DNA of 64,000 nt from Iris pallida (GCA_029216955.1 JANAVB010015600.1:26136182-26200181), one strand, 5' to 3'. Shown: positions 1-12,252, counted from the first letter of the stretch. The notes: generated by a model from the sequence alone, not told the origin. Program-made: numbers and translations.

Positions 1-1046
1 CCCTAGAAGACTTGACCGCCAAATCAAATTGAATGCTGCAGACCGTAAGATGACCCATGCGATATCGCATATGGGATTGCATCGATAACAAATATAACCC
101 GGTGCATGTTGATGATAAGTCTAGGCGATTGCGAGGAACGTGCTATGCACGAGAGGGAACGATAAGGGAATGGCTTACGAGTCATGTCGTTAGATTCGGA
201 TTCACCTTGCAATTGAGCTTGCGTGAATCGAAATTATGTTCGATGTTGCGAGACGGATAAGTTGGGAATTTGGCTAGTGAATTCCTACTCGTTAGGAAAT
301 TGAATGTAAGACGCATCGTTAAGACATTCGTGTCAAGGCGATCGTTGCCTTGAGCACCATCGCCTTGATGTAAACTTTCGTGTCGGATAGATTGTAGCCT
401 TTGTGCAATGTCAATTTAAACTTGCGTCGGGAGAATCTAAGCACGGTGCCTTGGAAAGTAACCTAGCGGGCGTAGCCCTGAATGTTGATGCATTTGCAAG
501 TCAACAAAGAAAATCGTATCGAGATAAGTTGCAAACGAGACTTCGGAAATAGTTGGACAGCGACGTCGAACACAAGGCGTTGCGGAGACTCGTTGTGATT
601 GGATGCGCGACGGCTTGACGCAACGCATAGAGTTGGTAGTCCATATGAAACATACGAAATGAAAAATGCGATTTTGAATCGCATAGCGTTATGTAATAAA
701 ATTACGAGAACAAGTACTATGGATAAGTCCGATCGAGAGTACGAGATGGCAAGCATAGGATTGAAATTTACCTGTCAGCTTTGTTCCAATTTGCTACGAC
801 TGGACTTGGTCGAAATACACATATCTTCGGGACGCCTTGAATATAGGTACGAATCCAAATCGAGTTGTATCCAAATTCAATCGAGCTGCAGGGATGACTT
901 TGAAATGCTAGTGAAAAGCTTGCGAGATATTATGAAATCGAACATCATTTGTGGGGCGAGATCGTGAAACGATCTATAAAACACTTAGTCGGAGTGTTGG
1001 TTTTGGTTCGAGGACGAACCTTGTTTTGAGTGGTATATTCTGTAAT

Positions 1047-1260
1047 GCCCCGCTCCGCACGGCGCATTACGCTGAAGCGTTGACTCAACGAGTCGCGTGG
1101 ACCGAAAGAATGTATCGATGCAAAACGATACAAGAGCTAAGTTGTCCCGAGCAACGCATCGAACTAAGTCGATGCGAAGAGTTGCCTTGTCCCTAAGAAT
1201 GCATCGAGTGAATCGATGCGAAGCGCCGCGTTGCCCCGAAGGATGAGTGCATTGAATCGG
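1047..1260. repeat. Degenerate repeats built on GCATCGA/TCGATGCGAAG
   Basis: Words such as ATCGATGC, GCATCGA and TCGATGCGAAG recur at roughly 50-60 bp spacing across this stretch of F. They look like an old, diverged tandem array within an LTR rather than coding sequence. Confidence 0.4.
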
Positions 1261-1780
1261 CTCGAAGATTCTAAGAAATCGAATCGACCAAGGCGCAAGT
1301 CCGAATCGAAGCAAGTATTGATTTTAGTTGGTTTCGTGTGCAGGTCATACTTTGACGGGAAAATATTAGAGGTCGATCTTTTGCAATATTTAGTAAGGGG
1401 TCCGCGAAATCAAATCGTCGCCTTGCGACGGGCTAAGACTTGGGCATGCTAAGGCGAATTGGGCGTATAACTCAACGAAGCACGAAGTGCTCAAATGGCT
1501 AAGTCAGGAGAGTGGCCGTGCAACAAAGTTAGGGAATCGAGCCGCATCGGCTCGGCGAAACGACGAAGGCGTATCGACTCAAGGTGGGAGGATTGACTTC
1601 TTTTTACTCCTTCATTCGATAAGTCAAATGTATCATTGTATGCTAAGTTAACCTATCGACGCCACGGGCGTGGCCGATCGAAGATGCAATCGTAGTGTGA
1701 GTCGAACACTAAGTTAGAACAATTGAAATGAAACGTGCATCAATATGCACGAGTCGCTATGGGACATTGGATATCGCTAA

Positions 1781-1929
1781 GGCGAGCGCCTCGGTGCGCA
1801 AGCCGCAAGAACATGGGATAACTGTAATCGGCGAGTGCCTTAGTGCACAAACCATACCGTGCCTTTGATGCACGAGTTAGACGGCTAGAACATTGAAAAA
1901 CAATAGGCGAGCGCCCTAGCGCGCAAGTC
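1781..1929. repeat. Three dispersed copies of a 25-bp GGCGAGYGCC motif
   Basis: Copies begin at 1781, 1830 and 1906 and share the pattern GGCGAGYGCC, a few variable bases, then a G-Y-GCRCAA core. They lie in the LTR-like region of F. The related word GTGCACG/GTGCAC recurs nearby (around 1735-1750, 1867-1875 and 1978-1990). No function is known. Confidence 0.5.
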
Positions 1930-3239
1930 TCGAACATTGAATGCTAAGTTATAGAACACGGGAATATGGTCGGAACGTGCCTACGTGCACGGGATAATAA
2001 AAGATGGCTTCGTTGCGAGAGAATACAGTTGCGGTATAAATGTGGCGGAACTGTCGGATATGACATGTTGCCTCGAAAGGTGTTCGAGACCTTCGGGTCA
2101 TTCGGTTGACGAGCATTGAGTTGAGGCACGATGCCATTGAATCATCGAAACGAAGTACGAAACGAAAGAACATAGAAAGCTAAATAGAAGAAATACGAGA
2201 CGATAAGTCTGAGTCTCGGACTCAAGACTATGTTTGGTTGTTTGAATTTAACTGTTGAATGATAGGGCGTTGCATGGTCGATTGGAATGGGCTCGAGATT
2301 AATGTGATATTAACTCGTGCACGAGTATCCCCCCAAACGGGTAAATGCCGGAGGTCCCCGGAACCGATTTGGCCGCAGAGGGATGAATAATCTTTGTAGG
2401 CGCACATCCTTAAACAAGATGGAAGAAGCCGCAAATGATGGCATGTACCGGGAACGTTTCGGTTGTTTGGGAGAGTGACCCAACCCGTGAAACGCCGGCA
2501 GCCCAACCAAATAGTAAGAAAAGAAGGAGAGAAAAGAAAGGAACTCCTTTAGTCCATTCCGGCGCGGATACGCCAACGACCCGCATATAGCTAAGGAACG
2601 ATGGGTTGAAAGTGTAGGCGCGTGTGCGTCCCGCATATAGATCCTACTTAGAGATGCACTATAACATGACAGGGATGGATCGAGGCGTATTCACCTTGCG
2701 TCAGTGCAAGGGACGCAAGGGCGAGTGCGTCGACTTGGTAAGTCACGCCACGAATCAAACACGAGACTGCTTGTTTGCTTGTCTATTCAATTCGATAACA
2801 TGATGATATGATAACATGCTTTACGCTTTCGAAGATGCCATGAAATTGACCCTAAGGAGAACATAGCAAGATCATAAGCTAAGTTGCATGATTCAACATA
2901 AAGATTAAAATGTCGGTTTGGAAAGATGATCTTTGCTTCAGTACATGCGAGGACGAACGTACTGATCCCCCACCAGCTTCATGCAGGGTGCAGGGAATGG
3001 ATTGCTCGCGGCGAAGCGTTGCTTGAACGTGTTAAGGCTTGGAATGTCGAAGCGCATTGAAGCGTGCTATCGTACTGACGCTCGGACTACGCAGCTGGAT
3101 TGATGCGGCCGAGATATAGAAGGCATGATGTATGGAACGGAGAAATCCTTTGTGGGCAAGAAAGAACCTGAGTGTTGTAGCCAATCTGGCATATATTGTT
3201 AGGCTATCGAAAGCCATTGTAATCTCAGTTTCAAATATC

Positions 3240-3245
3240 AATAAA
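3240..3245 (+). promoter_or_regulatory. Polyadenylation signal of the F LTR
   Basis: AATAAA followed by a T/G-rich stretch, about 170 bp before the LTR terminus at 3413; its position fits the R region of an LTR. Confidence 0.4.
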
Positions 3246-3432
3246 GAGAATTGTTGTGTATACTCTGTTTTCCTATCGTTGTTAATATCAAATCAAAAGA
3301 TAACCATTTGAGAACTTGTCATCTTGCCTTGCACGAGCGCAACTCCAGGCTCGTGCGGCATCACGCCCCCTGCGAGGACGATAATTCGGGTGATTCCGGG
3401 TCGGGGCGTGACACCTGCCCCTCCCTTTCCTG

Positions 3433-3600
3433 GCCGCATGGGGATTGGCTCCCAGCCGCATGCGCCCTTGCACTTTCTGCCGCATGTACCCCTTTGTCTC
3501 GGCCGCATGGGATCCAGTGACCCTGGCCGCATGCGCTCTTCTAATTGGGCCGCATGAGTCTTACCCTTTCCTGACCGCATATGCTTTAGCCGTATGGCTC
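3433..3600 (+). repeat. Array of CCGCATG motifs
   Basis: The heptamer CCGCATG (once CCGCATA, once CCGTATG) occurs about eight times at intervals of roughly 20-35 bp, usually preceded by TGG or CGG. The spacer sequences differ, so this is an iterated motif rather than a simple tandem repeat. Confidence 0.6.
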
Positions 3601-3726
3601 TTCTATAGCCCTGAATATTGATATTCTATTAGATATTTAACGTCCATTTTATATCCTTACGCCTTTTGTCCTGAACTTAAAAATCATGAATTCATTTGAT
3701 ATGTTTGGAGCTGATAATTGAGCACG

Positions 3727-3818
3727 ACCTGACAGTGACCCATAGTGGTGCACTCCTGACATGACTAACCTGACATGACCTGATAGTGGCCCGTCGTGGC
3801 GCACTCCTGACAAGTACA
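3727..3818 (+). repeat. Two-copy direct repeat upstream of the G TATA box
   Basis: Two related units of about 40 bp (ACCTGAYAGTGRCCC followed by GTGGYGCACTCCTGACA) begin near 3727 and 3778. They sit roughly 60-150 bp upstream of TATAAATAA at 3876, where U3 enhancer repeats would be expected. Confidence 0.5.
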
Positions 3819-3875
3819 CCTGACATGATTATCTCGAATAGCTGTTGCGACGGCTACCTGACATGACATGACCTG

Positions 3876-3884
3876 TATAAATAA
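3876..3884 (+). promoter_or_regulatory. TATA box of the G LTR
   Basis: TATAAATAA in a GC-balanced setting, about 1.3 kb before the LTR end, with direct repeats just upstream. Reads as the core promoter of a plus-oriented LTR. Confidence 0.5.
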
Positions 3885-5202
3885 CTTGGACACCGTGGGC
3901 GATTGTGCTTGTACAAATAAACCAGTTCTGTCTTACATCATGTCTAGGACAGAGACTCATGAGTACCACGGTCAGGAGTACCTACTAAAATAAACTAAGG
4001 CTAATAACTAGATTAATACATTAGTCATGAAGAGATCTCACAGCTACAGGCAATCCCGTTACCTGGGCACGCCTTGGGATCTGTAGCCTGCCGTCGAGTA
4101 GGGCACATTTCCAGCACACTGTCATGTGTTGCACCCTTCAAGCTACCTAAGGGTACATTCGTTCCTGGACGGTGTACCCACCTGAATTCAACTCTAATTC
4201 TTTTAACCCAGGTAACCTGGATGGTCTGCAGGGCTTGTGGCTGTGGAAGATTCTCACTGCATCTTGTTAGTAATTAGGCTTGTGACAACCCTAGTTAGTT
4301 AAAGTATCAAGCCGTTGTTCTTGCTTGGCCGTGAAGTGATTGGATGGAGTCTAACCAGTCTAGTCTTGTCCTGATTCTGTTCCAGATTACTGCATGACCT
4401 GAATGCCTGTATTTATTTTACTGATAAATGGTGAGAATTCCAAGTTCTGTTCAGACGAAGGGTAATAACCCCGGTCCTTGTTTGGTTTACGGGTTGTAAC
4501 CTGGTTATCTGAATAGTTCCATGGTTATCTCGTCGTATATCATCCTGATGTATTTTCTTTATTTCCAGTTCTTACTTATTTATATCTTGTGCTGATTGCT
4601 GGTTTTAGTTCCTAAGTGAAGCTTCCTTTATGGCACTTGCTCTTTCTGGGATCTGACCCAGCTGGTTTTGTGTGGCCAGATTTCGGAGCAACTCCAGAGG
4701 ATCTACCGACCTTCCAGCCAGATGGTGGCCACTAGACGGAACCCTGGCAACGAGTGGGTTTATTTTTGATCTCCCACTTTATTGTAAAAATATTCTTTTG
4801 AGGCGTTTAGCCGACGAGCACCTGTTTAGCTCGATCGCACTTTACTTACTGTCTGCCTACGGGCTGTAACATGATTGACAGATCCTAGGGTTGATCATGT
4901 ATGACTAAACTCTTGCTAGTCCTAACATTTTGTAACGACTAGCTTCATGATCAGCTGAATATGTAATATTTGGGACGCCTTACTATTGTATATTTAATGA
5001 TCATACTTCTTGTAACCTTTTACTTACTTGCTGGTGATTGAGACACTAGGCTTGTTCATGACCTTAAGAGACTGTTGGCTTGTAGATAAACCCTCATGTA
5101 TCTAGACAGCCGTGACCGTATAGCGAGATGGAATCCATTTCAATATACGTAGCTGGCTATGTCTGCCCCCGCTCTCCAGTATTCTGGTTCTGGGGCGTGA
5201 CA

Positions 5203-6670
5203 CTAACTATTACCAACCATAAATTCCTACTATCTTGGACATCAAAACTATCTTTTCTAATATGTTACTTTTCTACACATTACCTTAATCTTGAGATATC
5301 AAGATACCACATCTAACATAATCCATTCTTCTAAACCACACTCACTCTCCCTCACAAACATCATCTATCTAACCCCCATCTTAACAATCAGAACCTATTC
5401 TTAGACTTTACCCTAAAATCCTACTTTTATCCTCTAAGATACTGATTTGTATCTTAGGATACCCACTCATCTACATCCTAAGACAACTAACGTAGATACT
5501 AGATACTAGTAAGATACTAACCTATATCTTATCCCAAGATACCATATACCTTAGCCCTATTGATATCCTAATATCAATATCTTAGTTGAAAATTCAATAC
5601 CATAGTCTAGGTATAAATACCTTAACTACCAAGATACCAATCTTAGATATCTAATATCTATCATAAGCTACTAGCTAACCAATAACTTAGATATCTAACC
5701 TTAGTTATCTAGGTAAACCCAATACCTTACCTTGTAATAAGGTAAACCCATTACCTTAAGGTAAGATAAACTATTACCTTGGTTGGAAACTAAAACCTTA
5801 ACCTCTAATACTAATACCTTAAATATCTAGCCTCTAACCATTCAACCTAAATATTAGATAGACAATACCTAAGTAGCTAATACCATAATATAAAGTAAAC
5901 CCCCTCTACCTTGTAGGTAAATACATTACCTTAAGGTACTACGCAAATACCCAAAATATCCTAAGATACCACTATGGTATCTCAAGATATCACTCTATAT
6001 CCTAACTTATACCTCTAATACAAGATACGAACCAACTATAATATATAACTTCTAACTATCTATTCTAACTTAGAAACCTAACACAACTAACATCCACTAA
6101 CTAATATCTAACCATAACATATATGTATATATATCCATCTCTAACTCTAACCAACTAACATATGTCATCTCTAACTAACAATAACATAGACTAACACAAC
6201 TAATTATCTAACTTATACAAGATATCACTATCTAACTTCTAAGATATCTCTAACCTCTACATAGATTCTAATATAACCACTAACATACTAACATATCCAT
6301 ACATACAACATTTAAATTCCTCTCCACTCCAATACTAACACACACACAAACACATATACCAAATCTACCCCCCTCTCTTCTAACACACATACACACATCT
6401 ATATACAAATACACTACCACTCAACCAAAATACAAATCACTCAACAAACCACACTAGCCTCAAGTCAATTAGGATGGCATGATCCTCCTAACTCTCTCTC
6501 ACCTTCACAACACACACACTACACTACCATCTATACAACATCAAACACACACTAGCACATATCCTCTATCAATCTCACTTCTCTCCACTAACCACACACA
6601 TCCTTATCTCATTCAAACACACACACTATACTAACATATATTACATAACAATAATATATATATATATATA
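5203..6670. repeat. G-poor low-complexity tract (left copy)
   Basis: Built from iterated words such as AGATACC, TATCTAACC, CTTAGATATC and ACACAC; the plus strand is nearly devoid of G for long stretches. The matching tract in the other LTR copy is 59908-61375. It ends in a short AT dinucleotide run near 6652-6670. Confidence 0.7.
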
Positions 6671-8451
6671 CATATATGTACTATATCATACATATTTTTG
6701 ACAACCTATGATACCTACATTCACATGATATCCATACTACATAGGCTCATAGGATACACAAAATGTCTATGTTGTATAGTCACTCTTCTACTTAAAATCA
6801 ATACTGTACCAATTGGGCCTTCACTAAATTCTAGGATTAAATAATGTTGTAGGTCTTCGTGTTAGCTTTCCGAAACTTCAAACGGATCGCATTTTCGTGT
6901 CCGGAAGCTCCCGAAATCGCGAAAACACCGAAACGCATTCGTCTTTCGTACAGCTGACACTCAAATAATTCTACAGAAAGTTCTAGAACGAATTTTGCTT
7001 ATTAAAATATATATTTGAAAATCTAACTCCGATACGCTTCTTTTAAAAAAATGAGAGATTAATTGGAGTCTTGAGCTAAACGTTTTGGCATTTATAAGTT
7101 GCTATGGCTATAAAAAACGTGGATAAAAATTATGACAAATTTGGGTTGTTTTGGACAAAAAAACACATGTAGGCCAAGATACTTGGATACCAACATAGCT
7201 ATCTTAATATAACTTATTCTAACCATCCTAACTAAGATCAATCCACTCTCTAACCATCCTAAAACTGAAATTAAACCACAAAATAGCCTATTTGCATAAA
7301 CACAAACACATGAGGTGTCCTATATTGGAAACTCCACAAGTAGGACACCAAACCTATTCAAACTTCCTAAAGAGGACTCCAAAGAGCCTCAAATAAAAAT
7401 CTAATGGTTATACATGCATGAGGGTGGATCTTATGGATTCAAATCTAACTAAAATGCAAAGAAAATTGAAATAGAGAGATGGTTATACCTATTGGAAGTG
7501 GGATCCCAATAATAAACTCAAAGGATACGGTTTCAACACGAAAGCTCCTCCAAAATGGACACCTTTTCTTGCTCCTTGCTCCCAATCCTTGCTAGCACCT
7601 CCTCCTTGGTTGAATGAGAAGAAATGATAGAATATTGGAAGAAGAATGGAGGGTTTTGGAGATCAAAATTAAGAGGGAAGCTCTCAAGTTTGGGGAAGAA
7701 CAAATTTGGGGAAAAAAAAGAGGCAAGTGTGAAATGAAAGAGAGGGACACCTCTCCCCCTATAGGTGGCTGGCCATACATGCCCTAATGGGCCTATGTAA
7801 AATGTCCAAGATGCCCCTACAAGTCTCCTTTGGGTCAACTTAAGTCATGACAAGGTTTGTGGTCAAAATGGTCAAGTTTAAGTCTATAATCTAACCATTC
7901 TAAGCAAGTGGGATTAGTCTAAACTTACTAACTTAATTAGTGGGATTTATGGGCCATGACTAACTAATCTTGGGGTCTCATCTAGAGTCTAAGCTACCCG
8001 GGTCACTAACACAAGTCGGAACGAAACGAAACTCAAACCCGACTAAACAAATCCCGTAAAATCAATATTGAAATATAAAAATTCCCAAAATATTAAAATA
8101 TGAAAAATGACCAAAATTATAATACATCAATTTAAATATTATTAAAATAATCTCAAATTTACCAATTAATCAAAATTCTAAATAATTCAAAAGTCACAAA
8201 ATGACCAAAATATCCTTAGCCTAAAAAGTGGTAATTAGCTAATCTAATCACACGGGTTAGACCTCCAAGGTCATGGTTAGTCTCTAGGCTAAACAGTTCT
8301 AAGGTTACACTAGCAAAACATCAAAATCACAATACACTAATTAAATAATTTTAAATTAATTAAAATTCACCATAAATCATTATTTAATATTAAACGATAG
8401 ATTTTTTAAAAAGTTTAAAATTACCCTCATTTTAGGAAAGTGGTGGTTACA
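5203..8451 (-). mobile_element. Element A, left (3') LTR, distal part
   Basis: Matches 59908-63147 nearly base for base. The first 1.5 kb is made of short A/C/T-rich words and is nearly G-free on the plus strand; the rest is ordinary. It ends GGTGGTTACA at 8451 and is followed directly by a polypurine-tract-like stretch in the minus sense, as expected for a 3' LTR of a minus element. The first part of the LTR is missing because G abuts at 5202. Open frames at 7533-7838 (minus) lie in the presumed transcribed leader and have no recognisable domain. Confidence 0.75.
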
Positions 8452-9161
8452 AATCTACCCTCCTTAGAAAAATTTTGTCCTCGAAATTAAGATGGCCATA
8501 CTCCTTCTAGGTTAAACCCCCAACAATCAAGGTCAAGATAAATATATCTAATAACATACAAATTGTGGTCCTACTGGTCGTGATATCATGGTCTTGATCA
8601 GGGTCACTATACTATCTATCACAGCACAAAACATCATGACAGTTACAAATGGAATAACACAACAAGATGGAAAGAAGAACATGAAAGAAAGACCTGCTAA
8701 CCCGTCACCCGTAGTGTCGGTCTACTCGGCTGTCAGCGCAAAAGCCCTGCCCCTCTGGGGTATATCCCTCTGATGGTGCGGGGCACGGTGCTGCGCTACA
8801 GGTGGCCTAGCTCCATCTATCTAATCCATGATACTCAAGTAATATCCACACTGATATTCTACTCCATTATACTAGGGCACCATCTATATGGTATCTATTC
8901 CGTTATCTGATAATCATACCCGTCTATCCTGAACCATGTTACCAGAATCCTCATCACACCAGTAAGTATGGCTGCGATAATCTATAGAGTCTGTAACTAA
9001 TGTACATACCTCTAGAATCATGGTATTTAAAATTTTTGCATTGCCGCTAGCTTGGTTGCGAAAACTTTAAATTTCTACACCCGAAAAATACATCCAAAAT
9101 CAGACTCTATCTCATCGCCAAACAAGCTAATATGGCTGTAGAAGACTCTAGATTCCATGAC
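8452..9161 (-). pseudogene. Element A internal remnant: pre-LTR polypurine region and gag tail
   Basis: Positions 8452-8495 match the equivalent stretch of B next to its left LTR (12195-12232): TCCTCCTTAG or CCCTCCTTAG followed by TCGTCCTCGAAATTAA or close to it. In the minus sense this is the familiar chromovirus end, a polypurine run preceded by TTCGAGGACGAAAATT-like sequence. At about 8725-8752 the minus strand encodes GRAFALTAE followed by a stop. The same GRAFALTA motif precedes the protease in B at about 43410-43430, so this is the gag/protease junction. Protease, reverse transcriptase, RNase H and integrase are absent between these two landmarks. The rest (8830-9161) shows no recognisable coding sequence. 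The last five bases, ATGAC, are the target-site duplication of B. Confidence 0.6.
9157..9161. repeat. Left target-site duplication of element B (ATGAC)
   Basis: ATGAC directly before TGTCACGAC at 9162; the same five bases follow the other LTR at 47907-47911. Confidence 0.85.
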
Positions 9162-12100
9162 TGTCACGACTTGGTCCCAAATTGTTGGGTCGAATCGGAT
9201 CATGCCCAGCCTGCACCGTTGTGAGACGGCGGCAGTAAGCTGTATCCAAATGCAGGTAATCACAACAACATAAACTTTTTTGTCACAACATTTAAAATTT
9301 TGAATAATAAAAACTTGTCCAACAAAATATTCAACTGATACAACTGATAAAATAAAATTGTCTTTTATTTAACATCAAAACACAAGAAAATCATCATCTA
9401 GGAAGTTGGCTCGTCAGCCACAGAATCATCGTCCTCCAAATGGGACTCTGGCAGAACAACTGGATAAAGCACCGGGTCGTAGTAGCTATTAATCAATAGC
9501 TCTACATCATCAATGGAACCTAGTGGGGGTGGAGATCCAGTCAGAAAAGGAGCAAAGTACAATTATAAAAATTTAACAATTCAACTAATAATTAGAATTT
9601 TGTAGTTTAAATAGTTTGAAATACTTGAACAATATTTTCCGACAATTTTTCACAATTAAAACAATGTGATTTGAGTACGTAATGCTTATGACCGGCTTGG
9701 GTTGTACAATAGTATCCTAGTAATACGATACGGCTTATCTCCGTGTGTAATAGGGGTAAGCTCGCACAATCAATATGCAATATGAGGGGTATTGGTCATA
9801 ATACACTACACTACTCCCCCAATCCCACAATCAATAACAATCAATACTCTAAGAGAGAGTTCGTGTAGCAATGTGGTTTAATCTTACAATATTACAATTA
9901 TTAACTAAATTGAAAAATAAACACAACCGTACTTGCCTTTGTTTATAACTGGATTTGAGATTGGTACCGGGGAAAGATTCAGACTCGTCCTTGAAATCCT
10001 ACAGTTGAGAATCCCTTCTTAGAAATCTATTTGAACCAGATCTAGGTGTTCTAGTTATAATCTCTAAAATTAATCCTAATCAAGTTTTTAATTTGTAAAA
10101 ATTATTCTACCTGAATATGTTATCACTACGAACTACCATTAATTATTTAACGAGGTAAAAGTTAATTTACTGATTTAATTGGGAAATAACATTTACCAGT
10201 TTAATTGTCAAAACTTTGTAATTTAGTAACATATATATGTATAAAACTAGATTTTTCTTTAAATGAGAGAAATATGAATTTCTGTTAACTTACAAGAACT
10301 TAATGTGAGAAAACTTATTAAATTTCTATATAAAAATAAATATTCTATTTTTTATATTCTACGTATTTAATGTCAAAGCAACAATCCATAAAATAAAGAA
10401 AAAGCTATACTACACACTACAAGGTCTCAGAAAAGAAATAGAAAACTGGGCTTATGCCCTTACAACTTATTACATAAATTAATTAAAATTATTGTTGAGC
10501 TCCGAACGCCGGGAAGCGGTCCATTCAGCAGGCCGAGGCCCTGCACTCAAAAATGCTATTGGCCAGTAATACGTTCTAAAATAATTATTTAAATTAAAAA
10601 TATAAGAAATACGGTAAGTCTCAGACTTGGTCCAAAATATCAAATTGTATTGTAGCTTATGCCTCAACGTCCGGAAAATTTCGGTTTTGTTTGCATTTTG
10701 TTAGGGTCTACAAACCGATACGGTCATTGCCCGAAAATGATAAAACCATATTTAAATCAATATTTCAAGTCATAAATTCGTTTTGCAAAAAGTCAAAATT
10801 TGGAAATAATTTTTATTCAAAACTTTAATATTTTTCCCAAAAATTTGGGCAGCACCTCCTATATAATTGGGACAACCCAATCCTGGAAAAATGCCAACCA
10901 ATACATATACAATCCCAACCCAGAGATTATAAACCATAAAATATAACCAAAATCTTCAGAACGTATCCGAAACAAAATTCGGAAAACCCGAATTGAGATT
11001 CGGAAGAACACATAACTAATACTAAATGGTCTCAGAACCATATACCAGGAATCCAACTCTAACTCAGAAAATTCCGAGAACCACAGAAGCTACAAAATCA
11101 CTCCGAAAGAAAGTTCAAAAAATTCGAAACTTCAAATCGATCTGATTCCCATAGCGGGGTCGGGGACCATGTCATCATCGACACCAAAAAGAGGAACACA
11201 GGGACACGGAAGATACCTGGGGTGCTCGGCTAGAGCTCTCAGATGAATAAAGAATGAAAATAAATCTGCATAGACAGCAGAATCGACTCAGAACAGCACG
11301 CACGAGAACGCAGAAACAGCAGATCGGGTCCCGGAGATCGTCGCACGGGAACGGCTCCGGAGCGGAACTGTTGGGACAGAGCCGACAAGGCTTGAGGTCT
11401 TCGGAGAGGACGGATCGAGACCCAAGGGTCTAGATCCAACGGGCGAAGGGGCCGCTCAGGGAGCCGTACGGGTAAATCGGCAGGAGGCGCCGTGCGGACA
11501 GGCGCTGCAAGGGCGGCCGGCGGTCGGGGCGGCCGCGGGTGGCTCGGGGTAGCACGGCGGCGAAACCCGCGGACTCGCCGGAGGGCACGGTCGACGTCGG
11601 GGCTCGGGGTTCATCGAGGGCGCGACCAGGGGAGCTAGAGCTCGGGTTAGGGCTTGGTTGGGGGAAATGGTGAATAAGAGTGATGGAGAGGAGACGGTTT
11701 TATACTGATGAGAGGTTGGGGTTACGGGAGATGAACGGAGCTCGGAAAGTTTCGAAAAACAAAGGGGCTCAGCCATTTGGCCGTTTGGGAAGGAAAAGAA
11801 CAGCTTTTCCTTAGCTGATGGTTAATAAGAATTGAGAGAGAGTGAAAGAGAGTTAATATGATAGTTTAATGAAAAAGTAAAAGAAATTGTTTTGCTGATT
11901 GAAGTAAATGAAAAAAGAGAGAGTTAAAGAGTTTAAAGAAAATTTTAAAAGGAAATTTTAAGTTTTCTTTTCTTTATGAAGAATTATAATATTATATCAA
12001 ATAATACTTTAAATAATGATTTCGAAAACCGAAATTGGCTCGGATTCGAACATGGGATCAGAAACAGGTCCGGGACGGGTCAGGCCAAAACAAGAAATCC

Positions 12101-12194
12101 AATAAATTAAGAATAATATTTTCACTGAACCGGGAAAATAATAAAATAATAATATTAGACACTAAATCAGTTAATTAAAATTACGGGTTTCACA
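9162..12194 (-). mobile_element. Element B, left (3') LTR
   Basis: A 3033-bp LTR starting TGTCACGACTTGG and ending GGGTTTCACA, matching 44886-47906 with scattered substitutions and small indels. A minus-strand TATAAAA lies at 11698-11704. Downstream of it in the minus sense is a strongly GC-rich stretch (about 11230-11640), with short open frames such as 11456-11776 and 11239-11439. A polypurine tract adjoins at 12195. No protein domain is recognised in the LTR. Confidence 0.9.
11698..11704 (-). promoter_or_regulatory. TATA box of B, left LTR copy
   Basis: TATAAAA on the minus strand, conserved at the same place in the other LTR (47407-47413). It lies just before the GC-rich leader. Confidence 0.5.
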
Positions 12195-12210
12195 ACCTTT
12201 CCTCCTTAGA
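12195..12210 (-). other. Polypurine tract of element B
   Basis: Read on the minus strand, a purine-rich run (TAAGGAGGAAAGGT) directly precedes the 3' LTR. It is preceded by the TTTCGAGGACGAAATTTT sequence common in chromoviruses. Confidence 0.65.
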
Positions 12211-12252
12211 AAATTTCGTCCTCGAAATTAAAGGATAGGGTTAGGAATTACC

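Larger units (their letters stand above)
1..3413 (+). mobile_element. Element F: 3' portion of a plus-oriented gypsy-type LTR, cut by the left window edge
   Basis: No credible coding region is present; the short open frames here have no recognisable domain. The segment ends in GGGTCGGGGCGTGACA at 3413, the same kind of terminus as the other plus-oriented LTRs here (GGGGCGTGACA at 5202, GGGTCGTGACA at 63787), and the mirror image of the TGTCACGAC starts of the minus LTRs. A polyadenylation signal AATAAA lies at 3240-3245, about 170 bp before the end, as expected for R/U5 of an LTR. The body holds several short iterated motifs. It could instead include some internal leader; without its partner LTR the 5' limit is unknown. 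Confidence 0.6.
3414..5202 (+). mobile_element. Element G: 3' part of a plus-oriented gypsy-type LTR
   Basis: The segment ends in TTCTGGGGCGTGACA at 5202 and has a TATA box at 3876-3884. Its 4440-4510 region matches, in reverse complement, two places in the minus-oriented A LTR (about 48799-48893 and 49006-49100), including the shared ACCCCGGTCCTTGTTTGGTT core. G is therefore a relative of A in the opposite orientation. Immediately after 5202 the sequence continues as the middle of the A LTR, starting CTAAC. G is best read as the right end of an element inserted into A, with its left end outside the window. No coding sequence is seen. Confidence 0.6.

Noticed and set aside
599..967. 122-codon plus-strand open frame in F
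   Set aside because: No recognisable domain and unlikely composition; it lies in LTR sequence together with overlapping frames on both strands.
5340..6660. Telomere-like CTAACC words
   Set aside because: They are irregular and mixed with many other words; no run of the plant telomere unit.
7533..7838. 101-codon minus-strand open frame in the A LTR
   Set aside because: The matching place in the other LTR (about 62200-62530) does not keep the frame; reads as non-coding leader.
11456..11776. GC-rich open frame (Pro/Ala/Arg rich) in the B LTR
   Set aside because: Part of it recurs in the other LTR copy, but only as far as the DNA does. High GC alone produces long open frames; no domain seen.
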